Positions 1-7,275 of a stretch of DNA of 64,000 nucleotides are shown here, in pieces. Position 1 is the stretch's first letter. The number at the start of each line of letters is the position of its first letter. A program made the position numbers and the translations under genes. The notes under the pieces were generated by a model that was not told where the DNA came from, searched no databases, and saw only the letters and a list, made by a program, of their open reading frames with translations. The stretch is from Dysgonomonas sp. BGC7 (GTDB lineage Bacteria; Bacteroidota; Bacteroidia; Bacteroidales; Dysgonomonadaceae): contig NZ_CVRP01000011.1 in assembly GCF_001261735.1 (NCBI RefSeq), forward strand, positions 1 through 64,000. Direction: 5' to 3'.

Positions 1-1541
1 GCACCATCGGTATAAAATGGGTTAAATGAAATGGGATTTTTTTCGGTATAGGTGAAGTAAACCCCATCCTCTCCATTGGTACGACGGTTGATGAAATTAC
101 AAAGCCCCTGATACGAGTTCCCCGTATCCACAAGCACGATATGAGTACCTTGTTCCCAATATTGGCGACACATATGATTGGTAAAAAAGGACTTACCACT
201 ACCCGAAGGTCCCAAGATAAACTTGTTGCGGTTCGTGATAATTCCTTGCTTCATGGGCAGGTCGGAAATATCCACATGGATAGGTTTTCCACTTACCCGG
301 TCTGCCATCTTGATACCAAAAGGCGAGGGAGAACTTTTGTAGTTTGTTTCCTCTGTGAAGAAGCACAAGGCAGGTTCTATAAACGTGTAGAAACTTTCTT
401 CACTCGGAAAATCACCCGCATTGCCCGGCATCGCAGCCCAATAGAGTGTAGCGACATCCACCGTGTTATGGCGGGGCTTGCACTCCATGAGAGCCAACTG
501 TGAGCCGACATCGTTACGGATATTTTTGAGTTCTTCCGCATCGTCAGACCATGCCATCACATTGAAGTGTGCCCTGACAGAAGTTAGCCCAAAACTATGG
601 GCTTCGTTCAGGTACTTGTCGATCCACTCGCGATTGATTTGGTTGCCACGACTGTACTTCGATAGCGATTGCATATTACGGGCAGATTTTTCAAACTGCC
701 GCAGGTTCTCTGCCGAATCATCCAGAAATATGTATTGATTATATACATGGTCACAAGAGAGTAACAAACCCACAGGCGATGCAAAGGACAAACGGCAATC
801 ACTCCGATCCGTAGATAGCTTTTCGTATCGCATATCTGTTCCGATTGTTCCGGGCAAATCTTCCACATCGGAAATGGTATGCAGGCATACCGTTTTATCT
901 CCTATGCGTAGCCCATCCGATCCTAACTCCAGATCCTCCAGACAAGTGGTATCTTCCAATGACAGGGCAAAGTATTTCTCAATAAGCCCGGCTTCTTTTT
1001 CCGTTCCCGTTATTTCGTCTGAAGTAATGCGTGTCAGTGTAATAAATCCCGAATCGTTTAAAATCCGCTCAAACTGTCCGACTGCCTCCAAGAAGCGTAC
1101 CGCCATCTCTTTATTGACTTCTTTAGGGATGATATACCCTCGGCAGAGCGATGAAAAGTTGCTTTGCATCCGCATCCGATCCTTTGTCGTTTTGGTCAAA
1201 AACAAAAAGCAAGTATGATTCAAAAAAGGACGTTCGTTGAAGTGACGTTCAAATGAGCGGGATAGAAAACTCATGTTCTCTTTATCGGTAGCAGGTTTGT
1301 AGTTTTCTTTGACAAACCAATCCTGCTTATGGATAACCGAGTATTCGGGCAACACCTTAATGGCTTTCGTCCAAGCCGAGTGTATGGCTTCGTATTCACT
1401 ACCCGTAACAGTGAACAGCTCCGGCAGATCGACACGGTAGGCTACCGTTATATCCGCATCTTTGCTGATGATGCAGTCGTGCTCAACCGAAAGTAAGGGA
1501 AACTTACTTTCGATGGTAGCTGCTTTGAGTGTATTACGCAT
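1..1541 (-). CDS. traG: TraG conjugation ATPase (VirB4-like), 3' part missing
   Basis: This is the N-terminal 513 codons of the large conjugative-transposon ATPase TraG, a VirB4-type motor of the mating apparatus at the inner membrane. The gene runs off the left edge of the window. It starts at 1541 with MRNTLKAATIES and overlaps the traF stop by 8 bp, which indicates translational coupling. The reverse strand around 180-225 encodes the Walker A motif GPSGSGKSFF. Downstream, still in frame, come an HIVLVDTGNSYQGL segment and NPISFNPFYTDG near the window edge, both typical of TraG. It is the last visible gene of the leftward operon traA-B-C-D-E-F-G, and later tra genes should lie outside the window. 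The family assignment is secure. The C-terminal half, with Walker B, cannot be examined. Confidence 0.93.
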   Translation of the reverse strand, partial: MRNTLKAATIESKFPLLSVEHDCIISKDADITVAYRVDLPELFTVTGSEYEAIHSAWTKAIKVLPEYSVIHKQDWFVKENYKPATDKENMSFLSRSFERHFNERPFLNHTCFLFLTKTTKDRMRMQSNFSSLCRGYIIPKEVNKEMAVRFLEAVGQFERILNDSGFITLTRITSDEITGTEKEAGLIEKYFALSLEDTTCLEDLELGSDGLRIGDKTVCLHTISDVEDLPGTIGTDMRYEKLSTDRSDCRLSFASPVGLLLSCDHVYNQYIFLDDSAENLRQFEKSARNMQSLSKYSRGNQINREWIDKYLNEAHSFGLTSVRAHFNVMAWSDDAEELKNIRNDVGSQLALMECKPRHNTVDVATLYWAAMPGNAGDFPSEESFYTFIEPALCFFTEETNYKSSPSPFGIKMADRVSGKPIHVDISDLPMKQGIITNRNKFILGPSGSGKSFFTNHMCRQYWEQGTHIVLVDTGNSYQGLCNFINRRTNGEDGVYFTYTEKNPISFNPFYTDG

Positions 1542-1869
1542 TCCGTACCTCCTTCTTTTTAGGACATTGGAACAAGCGACGGGAATTTTTACGATTAATC
1601 AGAAAACGGGGATGTTGCCGTTTGGCGAGCAACTTCATAAGCCCGTGTTCTCCATATTTCGCATTCAGGTTGAAAGTCAGCCATACCAGTGCAGAAGCAG
1701 CGATAACACCGAAACCGATGCATATCCACTGATCTACTCCTGCCATGTACATCACTACAAATACGATGAATACAGCCAGTAGACCTCCTGCAAAGATGAA
1801 AAGGTATTGTGCCTTCAAACCCTTAAATTCTACGCTCTTGCCAATGCCCTTGTTTATATTATACTCCAT
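1534..1869 (-). CDS. traF: TraF conjugative transposon membrane protein (DUF4133)
   Basis: This small inner-membrane protein of 111 residues is the DUF4133/TraF component of Bacteroides conjugative transposons, probably equivalent to VirB3. It has a short cytoplasmic N-terminus (MEYNINKGIGKSVEFKGLKA), two adjacent hydrophobic segments at about residues 22-45 and 48-68, and a basic C-terminal tail. It lies between traE and traG and overlaps traG by 8 bp. A short G/C-rich imperfect hairpin (about 1900-1913), resembling the GGGTC hairpins elsewhere in this element, sits directly after the traE stop and ahead of this gene. Length and order match the CTnDOT layout. Confidence 0.92.
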   Translation of the reverse strand: MEYNINKGIGKSVEFKGLKAQYLFIFAGGLLAVFIVFVVMYMAGVDQWICIGFGVIAASALVWLTFNLNAKYGEHGLMKLLAKRQHPRFLINRKNSRRLFQCPKKKEVRNA

Positions 1870-1913
1870 TTTTCTTATTCGTATTTAATGAATAATAAAG
1901 GGGGCTGAGACCC

Positions 1914-2216
1914 TTACAGGAAGAAAGAGCGTAGAATCGTAGCAGCGACAATCAGAAAGATACACGCACCAAACCACGAAGCGGCTGTTTTGCTCGTATC
2001 GGGATCACCGGAAGAGAATTTATTATAGACTTTGATTCCTCCGATGAGTCCTACAACGGCTCCGATGGCATAGATGAGTTTTGTTCCCGGATCGAAATAC
2101 GAAGTGACCATATTGGTGGCTTCGGTAATACCTCCGATACCGTTGCCTTGTGCGAATACAGATGATACAGCAACCATGATAAAGGCTACTGACAGAAGAA
2201 ATTTTTTCTTTGTCAT
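1914..2216 (-). CDS. traE: TraE conjugative transposon protein (DUF4134)
   Basis: This is a 100-residue DUF4134/TraE protein, probably the VirB2-like small subunit of the mating channel. The first 22 residues form a signal peptide (MTKKKFLLSVAFIMVAVSSVFA). Two membrane segments follow, at about residues 46-64 and 78-98, separated by a short polar loop (NKFSSGDPDTSKTAASW). It is separated from traD by an unusually long gap of about 170 bp that holds two hairpins, so this step in the operon may have its own RNA processing or translation control. Length, topology and position between traD and traF all fit. Confidence 0.92.
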   Translation of the reverse strand: MTKKKFLLSVAFIMVAVSSVFAQGNGIGGITEATNMVTSYFDPGTKLIYAIGAVVGLIGGIKVYNKFSSGDPDTSKTAASWFGACIFLIVAATILRSFFL

Positions 2217-2231
2217 ACGATTTTTGATAAT

Positions 2232-2260
2232 AGTACAGGGGGGGAATAGTCCCCTGTACT
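2232..2260 (-). promoter_or_regulatory. Perfect hairpin in traE leader
   Basis: Arms AGTACAGGGG (2232-2241) and CCCCTGTACT (2251-2260) pair perfectly around a 9-nt loop, 15 bp before the traE start. No T-run follows in the leftward direction, so it is more likely a leader or processing hairpin than a terminator. Confidence 0.6.
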
Positions 2261-2284
2261 GAATGAATAATTGTTGTTTAACTT

Positions 2285-2311
2285 TGATTTTTTAGTGGGG
2301 GTCGCAGACCC
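2285..2311 (-). promoter_or_regulatory. Hairpin + ACTAAAAAATCA leader element (traE copy)
   Basis: On the minus strand, GGGTC-TGC-GACCC (2299-2311) is followed by the box ACTAAAAAATCA. The same pair of elements precedes mobA, topB and DUF1896, and an orphan copy lies at 20.9 kb. It sits between traD and traE, upstream of traE. Confidence 0.6.
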
Positions 2312-2388
2312 TTTTGTTTGGCTGACGCACATTCACGCTAACCATAGTCTTTTTGCTTCATACTCTTTTGTTTTAATTGTTAGCTACT

Positions 2389-3132
2389 TTACGCAAATCC
2401 GCGTACATCAAACTCTTTAGGTGCTCTGACTACCGGTTCCTCCAATTCTCCGGCTTCTTGTTGTTTGCGATGGAAGGCAGCAAAATAGTCATCCATAAGT
2501 GAGGATATAACTACTTTCTTTTTAGGTTCACCCGATACAACCTGTTCAAACATATCGGTCTTGCGTATCTCGACTAATACCCGTCCAGCTTCTTCTTTTT
2601 CTTCGGATGTTGCATTGTCGGGAGCCTCTACCGTTCGCACCATACTTGCCAAGTTATTGAAGTCAAGTCCCAACGCCATTGAAATCCCGGCTCTCCCTTC
2701 GGCATCTTCTTCTGTTTCCTCTTCGTCTAAATCACTGTCGTCGTCATAGTCCTGCTCTAATTCGGGGGGAGTGTTCTCAATCTCTAAATTGATTTCATCT
2801 GAATTGTCTTCCGTTCTATTGTCTGTCGAAAAAACTTGATCTAGTTTATCCAAAGGGATTGCCACCGAGGTCTTTTTTTCTTCTTTCTCGACAAATATAG
2901 AAGCATTTCCTTTCTCTTTTTCGTTATTAATCAGAGTGGTAGCTTCTGTCCGCGATTGTCTCAGGTCAAATTTACTTTTGCCGATAATATCTTCTTTTGG
3001 TGCTGCATGAAATGGGTTAAATACCGATTTTTTAGCAGCATTCTTTTTTCGTTTTTGCATCCGATCCCGAAGTAGGTAAAAGCCGACAAACAGTGCGTAC
3101 AGCACGATGGCTGAAATAATATATTGTTTCAT
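2389..3132 (-). CDS. traD: TraD-like conjugative transposon protein (DUF4122)
   Basis: This 247-residue protein occupies the traD position and resembles the DUF4122 family. It has one N-terminal membrane segment (residues 3-20, YIISAIVLYALFVGFYLL) and then a long polar cytoplasmic region. An acidic low-complexity stretch lies around residues 108-144 (runs such as DDDSDLDEEETEED). The C-terminal third is more ordered (VVSGEPKKKVVISSLMDDYF). The molecular role is unknown. Location and membrane anchor suggest a component or regulator of the mating channel. The start lies 2 bp from the traC stop, consistent with a tight operon. The family call rests mostly on position and architecture. Confidence 0.78.
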   Translation of the reverse strand: MKQYIISAIVLYALFVGFYLLRDRMQKRKKNAAKKSVFNPFHAAPKEDIIGKSKFDLRQSRTEATTLINNEKEKGNASIFVEKEEKKTSVAIPLDKLDQVFSTDNRTEDNSDEINLEIENTPPELEQDYDDDSDLDEEETEEDAEGRAGISMALGLDFNNLASMVRTVEAPDNATSEEKEEAGRVLVEIRKTDMFEQVVSGEPKKKVVISSLMDDYFAAFHRKQQEAGELEEPVVRAPKEFDVRGFA

Positions 3133-3134
3133 GG

Positions 3135-3440
3135 CTAAAATATATCCGTGTTCTTTTTGCGATACAATTCGGTAATCTCGCTTTGATAGGTATCAAAATG
3201 ATGTTCCAATACATTGTTTAGGTAATCGTACAAACTATAATCGTTCTCTCCGATAACCTGTACAATACGTATAATACGTTCGTGAAACTCCTTTCGGATA
3301 TAAACTGGTTTTCTATCTCTGGTTTTATTTTGGACTTCTCTAAAAAAACAACCTTCATATTGTTGAACCGTTGTTGGACGAACTACATTTGATGTCTCAC
3401 AAGGAGTTGTTCTTTTATTAATTTTCTTTCTCTTTTTCAT
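3135..3440 (-). CDS. traC: TraC, DUF3408 protein
   Basis: This is a 101-residue basic protein of the DUF3408 family found in Bacteroides conjugative transposons. The start at 3440 (MKKRKKINKR) is preferred because the longer reading from 3485 overlaps traB by 29 bp and begins with an atypical hydrophobic stretch. The C-terminal half carries the family block VYIRKEFHERIIRIVQVIGE...DYLNNVLEHHF, closely paralleling the upstream neighbour. The two genes are therefore an old tandem duplication. The fold suggests a ribbon-helix-helix-like or partner-binding role beside the ParA protein, but no activity can be read from the sequence. Confidence 0.85.
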   Translation of the reverse strand: MKKRKKINKRTTPCETSNVVRPTTVQQYEGCFFREVQNKTRDRKPVYIRKEFHERIIRIVQVIGENDYSLYDYLNNVLEHHFDTYQSEITELYRKKNTDIF

Positions 3441-3456
3441 GTTTTTTATTTTTGGA

Positions 3457-3915
3457 TTAAAATACTTTCTCAATATTATTATCATACAGCTCGGTTATAT
3501 CTTCCTGATAAATAGTGAAATGATGTTCCAAAACATTGTAGATGTAACTGAATAAGGAAACATCATTCTTGGCGATGACGTGGAGTATCTTAATGATTCT
3601 CTCGTGATGCTCTTTACAGATATAAACCGTTTTTCCGCTTCGTGCAGCTATTGCCGACTCATGTATAAAAAGGCTTTGATAATCCGCCTCTATCTGTGCT
3701 TTTGATTTTCGCTTACGTGGTTCCTCGCGTGGCAGTTCTTTTATGGATTCGGTTACAGGTAGTTGTACTTGTTCTTCAACTTGCTCCTCTTGATTAGTTG
3801 CTCCTTCTATCGAAGCAGGTTCGGGAGAATAAGCCTGTAACTTGCGTTCTCGTCTGCCTGTACGTGCGATGATGTCCTGAGCATTCAACTTCGTATCGGT
3901 TTTCTTTTCTTCCAT
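3457..3915 (-). CDS. traB: TraB, DUF3408 protein
   Basis: This 152-residue DUF3408 protein lies directly after traA with a 6-bp gap. Residues 1-80 are polar and low in complexity (rich in Glu, Gln and Arg). Residues 90-150 hold the conserved block VYICKEHHERIIKILHVIAKN and SYIYNVLEHHF, shared with traC. The match suggests the two paralogues may form a heteromeric complex. Coupling to a ParA-type ATPase would suit a role in positioning or priming the transfer complex, but this is inference. The function of the family is not established. Confidence 0.85.
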   Translation of the reverse strand: MEEKKTDTKLNAQDIIARTGRRERKLQAYSPEPASIEGATNQEEQVEEQVQLPVTESIKELPREEPRKRKSKAQIEADYQSLFIHESAIAARSGKTVYICKEHHERIIKILHVIAKNDVSLFSYIYNVLEHHFTIYQEDITELYDNNIEKVF

Positions 3916-3921
3916 AGTGCA

Positions 3922-4677
3922 TTACTTTAGAATTTCGAGCAATTCATCAGAAAGAGTGTCTATATTACTACCTTTTACAAGAGACTTATCGACAGGAAAC
4001 AGTGTGGATCGAAATAGGGCTTTATGGCTGACAGATTGTTCACGTCGAAATCGCAGGCTATTGGGGATAAATGTATTAAGGGTTGTAAACTCCAGCTCAT
4101 TAATCACCGCCTCATATACTTCGTAGAGTTCGGATTTTTCCCGTCCATCCACCAGATTCCAAAGCATATAAATTTCTTTAATATCGGATTTTCCACTGCC
4201 CATAATATCATCACGTACAGTGACCATGTAATCAAGTGTACTCTCCATCACCACACGGTCAGCCGCAATGGGAGCTATGATATACTCCATCCGTGCAAGC
4301 GTATGGATTAAATCTACATTGTTGAGCGTTCCCGGCAGATCAAAAAATATAAAATCAAAATCACCTTGCGGAATCAGGTGTTCAGCATCAGCAATAGCTT
4401 CTTTGGTATTGCTCTCGATGATGGGATAGGCTTTTTTGTTTTCTAAACGGGTAAACTGTTCGTACAGCATTCCCTTGTAATATTCGTCATTTTCGCACAT
4501 CTTAAAATCCCGCTCCCGCATATCTGCGATAGAATGCTGCGGGTAATCACAGTCAATTATCGCTACATTTTTCCCTTTTACATAATGTAGATAGGAAGCT
4601 ATCAATACAGTAAGAGTTGTTTTTCCGGCTCCACCCTTTTGGGTTGAGAATGCCACATAAATAGGTTTCTTTTTCAT
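3922..4677 (-). CDS. traA: TraA, ParA/MinD-type ATPase
   Basis: This is a 251-residue ParA-family ATPase, first gene of the tra operon. The deviant Walker A motif is KGGAGKTT at residues 14-21, with the signature second lysine replaced by glycine-alanine in the ParA manner. IIDCDYPQHS (residues 40-49) and FIFFDLPGTLN (residues 108-118) provide the A' and B motifs. ParA-like proteins of this element family are annotated TraA and probably organise transfer or partition of the excised circle. The gene is separated from its putative promoter (5060-5129) by about 380 nt of leader, which is unusually long. Confidence 0.92.
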   Translation of the reverse strand: MKKKPIYVAFSTQKGGAGKTTLTVLIASYLHYVKGKNVAIIDCDYPQHSIADMRERDFKMCENDEYYKGMLYEQFTRLENKKAYPIIESNTKEAIADAEHLIPQGDFDFIFFDLPGTLNNVDLIHTLARMEYIIAPIAADRVVMESTLDYMVTVRDDIMGSGKSDIKEIYMLWNLVDGREKSELYEVYEAVINELEFTTLNTFIPNSLRFRREQSVSHKALFRSTLFPVDKSLVKGSNIDTLSDELLEILK

Positions 4678-5042
4678 TTCAATTTATTTTTTTAATGGTA
4701 CAATCGTTTTATCGTATAGCCGTACCCAAGGGGATACATATATTTTTAAGTCTCAATCGTTGTACGGTGGTACGTTTGTTTTCTGCAACCAACTATTGTA
4801 TAGCGGTACATACAGCCAGCCCTATGTTGTGCTATTTCTATAGCGGTACATTGCAACAGACTTACGTTCTTAGGTTGATTGGTTCGTAAATTGGTTGGTT
4901 TGATTTTCCAAACCATACACACAACCTATGTATCTGAAAATGGACTATTCGACCAACCTCTCATTGTACGTTTTTACCTCTGTATAATCGTACATAGATT
5001 CCTCCTTTGGTACGACAGATTGTAGGTCTTTATATCTCGCCA
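4678..5042 (-). promoter_or_regulatory. Long 5' leader of the tra operon with GTAC-centred repeats
   Basis: About 365 bp without a clear gene lie between the predicted tra promoter and traA. The stretch contains a near-repeated motif: TATAGCGGTACA at 4799-4810 and 4839-4850 (40 bp apart) and TATAGCCGTAC at 4715-4725. Further GTAC-containing variants lie around 4761-4773 and 4988-5013. A 32-codon reading frame lies at its upstream end. In CTnDOT the tra operon is controlled after transcription initiation by the small RNA RteR (established knowledge), so a regulatory leader is expected here. The mapping of these repeats to that role is inference. Confidence 0.5.
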
Positions 5043-5043
5043 T
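4945..5043 (-). CDS. Possible 32-residue leader peptide of the tra operon
   Basis: A short frame starts at 5043, only 16 nt after the predicted -7 element of the tra promoter, and ends at a TAG. It encodes a charged peptide beginning MARYKDLQSVVPKEES, with a second possible start at residue 17. It has no recognisable family. It could be a leader peptide whose translation affects the tra leader, or it may be chance. The overlap with GTAC repeats gives some codons repeated use of Val-Tyr. Confidence 0.25.
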   Translation of the reverse strand: MARYKDLQSVVPKEESMYDYTEVKTYNERLVE

Positions 5044-5059
5044 ACAATCAATTGTCCGG

Positions 5060-5129
5060 CAAATAAAATCTATATTTTTCATACTTACACTATGTTTTTG
5101 AGAGGTGGCAGCTTGTGTCCAAGGTTGTC
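5060..5129 (-). promoter_or_regulatory. Predicted tra operon promoter with 27-bp shared box
   Basis: On the minus strand the box GACAACC..GACACAAGCT.CCACCT lies at 5129-5103. After a 35-nt gap comes TTTATTTG (5067-5060), one base off the Bacteroidetes -7 consensus TAnnTTTG. The same box and gap occur before mobC (8603-8672) and before the DUF4099 gene (16239-16308). This copy matches those at 23 of 27 positions. Confidence 0.65.
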
Positions 5130-5462
5130 TATGCCTGTTGATTTTCAGGTGATTATTTTAGAATATAACTTTGCTGCATGAAACGTGAAAGAGGATTCAT
5201 ATCGGTTTTAAGTTTGTTCCGACATTCAAAAAATGCCTGACAGAGATCAGGCTTATATCCCGAAATTTTTCGGGCTAAGATGATGCCCTTTATGGGCAAA
5301 AAGTATTTGCATTTGGGCAAATAGCAAGGTATGTTGAGTGCATCGCAAAATGAATTTTGCAGCACACAACCCTTGCTCTTACAGAGGGGTATTTTCCTCT
5401 CCGAAGTCGGGAAAATAGAATCCGCACAACAATCCATCGTGTGCAGAAATTAAATAATAAAA
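5130..5462. other. Candidate oriT region, cluster of inverted repeats
   Basis: This gene-free stretch lies between the divergent tra promoter and mobA. Five short inverted repeats fall within 126 bp: GCCTGA/TCAGGC (5235-5252), CCCGAAA/TTTCGGG (5259-5274), TGCCC/GGGCA (5284-5298), ATTTGC/GCAAAT (5305-5322) and GCAAAAT/ATTTTGC (5345-5360). A dense cluster of inverted repeats just upstream of the relaxosome genes is the usual position and form of an origin of transfer. The nick site cannot be named from sequence alone. Apparent reading frames across this stretch resemble no family. Confidence 0.55.
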
Positions 5463-5489
5463 CGGTCTGCGACCGCACTAAAAAAATCA
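5463..5489 (+). promoter_or_regulatory. Hairpin + ACTAAAAAAATCA leader element (mobA copy)
   Basis: CGGTC-TGC-GACCG (5463-5475) is followed by ACTAAAAAAATCA (5477-5489), 4 bp before the mobA start. This copy has seven A residues where the others have six. It sits so close to the start codon that it probably acts on translation initiation. Confidence 0.6.
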
Positions 5490-5493
5490 TGTT

Positions 5494-5925
5494 ATGAACG
5501 AAGAAAAAAGGAATCCCGATAAACGGGGAAAAGGGGGCAGACCCCCGAAGAACGATCCGGCAAAGCATCGACTGACTGTGAACCTGACAGATCAGCAACA
5601 CGTCGATTTTTTAGCCTTGTATGAACAGTCAGGCGTACAATCCTTATCCGGATTTATCGCTGCCCGCATCTTTAGTGATGAGTTTCGTGTAGTGAAAACG
5701 GATGCTTCAGCAGTAGAATTTATTGCAAAGCTCACTGCTTTACACGGACAAATACGTAGTATTGGAGTCAATTACAATCAGGTTGTAAAGGAATTACATT
5801 CCAATTTTGGAGAGAAAAAAGCATTGGCATTGCTTTATAAATTGGAAAATGCAACTATTGAACTGTCAGGAATTGGACGGGAAGTGATGCAACTATGCGA
5901 ACAATTTAAGGCTAAACATCTCTAA
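5494..5925 (+). CDS. mobA: MobA relaxosome accessory protein
   Basis: This 143-residue protein belongs to the Bacteroides MobA family, a small ribbon-helix-helix-like DNA-binding accessory of the relaxosome. The N-terminus is strongly basic and Gly/Pro rich (RGKGGRPPKNDPAKHRLTV), followed by the family core LTDQQHVDFLALYEQSG. A helical C-terminus carries IRSIGVNYNQVVKELH. It should bind the adjacent inverted-repeat region and load the relaxase. The stop is 2 bp before mobB, so the two are co-translated. The start is fixed by the leader element ending 4 bp upstream. Confidence 0.88.
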   Translation: MNEEKRNPDKRGKGGRPPKNDPAKHRLTVNLTDQQHVDFLALYEQSGVQSLSGFIAARIFSDEFRVVKTDASAVEFIAKLTALHGQIRSIGVNYNQVVKELHSNFGEKKALALLYKLENATIELSGIGREVMQLCEQFKAKHL

Positions 5926-5927
5926 GA

Positions 5928-7181
5928 ATGGTTGCGAAATTTAGTCACGGAAGCAGTTTGTATGGTGCACTTTCCTACAATCAAGAGAAAGTAAATGAGG
6001 GTTTAGGAAAAGTTTTGGCGACCAATCTGGTCATTGAACCTAATGATGGAGTGTTCAATGTTGCCTCTTGTATGGAAGATTTCGAGCGATTTATCCCCTC
6101 GCATGTTCGCACATCAAAGCCTGTTATCCATATCTCACTCAATCCACATCCGGACGATAAACTGACCGATCAGCAACTTGCCGACATTGGTCGTGAGTAT
6201 ATGGAGCAGTTCGGGTATGGCGAACAACCCTACATGATTTTCAAACATGAGGACATTGGAAGAGAACATATACACATCGTTTCGACCCGTGTACGCACCG
6301 ATAGCTCGATAATCAGCGACAGCAAAAATTACGAACGCAGCAGGAAAATCACCGACTCTTTAGAACAAAAGTACGGTCTGCACCGGAAAGAGAAAAGTCA
6401 GGGTGAGACATGGCAACTTGCTCCAATAGACGTTAGCCAGGGGAACTTAAAAAAACAGGTGGCTAACGTCATAAAACCGCTTTCTGAAATGTATTCTTTT
6501 CAGACTTTAGGCGAATATCGTGCTTTACTTTCCTTATATAATATAGGAGTAGAGGAAATAAAAGGAGAAAACAAGGGTAAAGCATATCGGGGATTGGTCT
6601 ATTCGGCATTGGACAGTGATGGCAATCGTGTCGGTACACCTTTAAAATCCTCTTTGTTTGGTAAGGAACACGGTTTGGATAGACTGGAAAAACGATTTGA
6701 TAAGTCAAAAGAAACAATCAAGGCAAACGGCATAGCCAAACAAACCCGTGCTATTGTTTCTGCGTCCTTTGCAAGCACCCGCACAGAGAGCGAGCTCCGA
6801 GCAGCTTTGCGGGAGAAAGGTATCGACCTTGTGCTACGACTGAGCGATGAAGGACGCATCTATGGGGCTACATTTATCGACCATAATCAGAGGGAAGTTC
6901 TTAACGGTTCTCGTTTGGGTAAGGAGTTTTCGGCAAATGTTCTCAATGAACGCTTTGCAGATAATTCACCTCGCGAGAATCTGCAAGCACCAGCACTGAA
7001 ACATTCCGATAATAAGCAACCAACTGCCAATCAGCAATCGCAATCAACACACTCCGAAACGAACGATCCGGTGGGGAGTTTATTTTCTGTCTTTACTCCC
7101 GAAATCGAAGGAACAGACTATAAACAATCGAGCCTAAAACGTAAGAGGAAGAAGAAACGAAGATATGGAAGACAGATGTAA
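5928..7181 (+). CDS. mobB: MobB relaxase (MOBP/VirD2-like)
   Basis: This is a 417-residue relaxase that nicks oriT and leads single-stranded DNA into the recipient. The relaxase domain spans about residues 1-200. Its metal-binding three-histidine motif is H107, H114 and H116 (HEDIGREHIHIVSTRV). Y12 and Y17 near the N-terminus are candidates for the nucleophilic tyrosine. The C-terminal third is polar and ends with a highly basic tail (KRKRKKKRRYGRQ), probably for DNA or coupling-protein contact. The gene lies directly after mobA. In the basic layout of these elements mobC follows; here a HEPN gene on the other strand separates them. Confidence 0.93.
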   Translation: MVAKFSHGSSLYGALSYNQEKVNEGLGKVLATNLVIEPNDGVFNVASCMEDFERFIPSHVRTSKPVIHISLNPHPDDKLTDQQLADIGREYMEQFGYGEQPYMIFKHEDIGREHIHIVSTRVRTDSSIISDSKNYERSRKITDSLEQKYGLHRKEKSQGETWQLAPIDVSQGNLKKQVANVIKPLSEMYSFQTLGEYRALLSLYNIGVEEIKGENKGKAYRGLVYSALDSDGNRVGTPLKSSLFGKEHGLDRLEKRFDKSKETIKANGIAKQTRAIVSASFASTRTESELRAALREKGIDLVLRLSDEGRIYGATFIDHNQREVLNGSRLGKEFSANVLNERFADNSPRENLQAPALKHSDNKQPTANQQSQSTHSETNDPVGSLFSVFTPEIEGTDYKQSSLKRKRKKKRRYGRQM

Positions 7182-7275
7182 GTTTATTTACTTATTGGCA
7201 ATCTCAATAAAACATTGTTATTCATCGGTTAGTAAAGATATGCTACCTCTTTTTTTGTTTTTTATATTTAATTAT

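Noticed and set aside
5153-5437. Apparent minus-strand reading frame of 94 codons across the inverted-repeat region
   Set aside because: It has no family resemblance, an atypical composition, and lies over the candidate oriT structure, so I treat it as chance.
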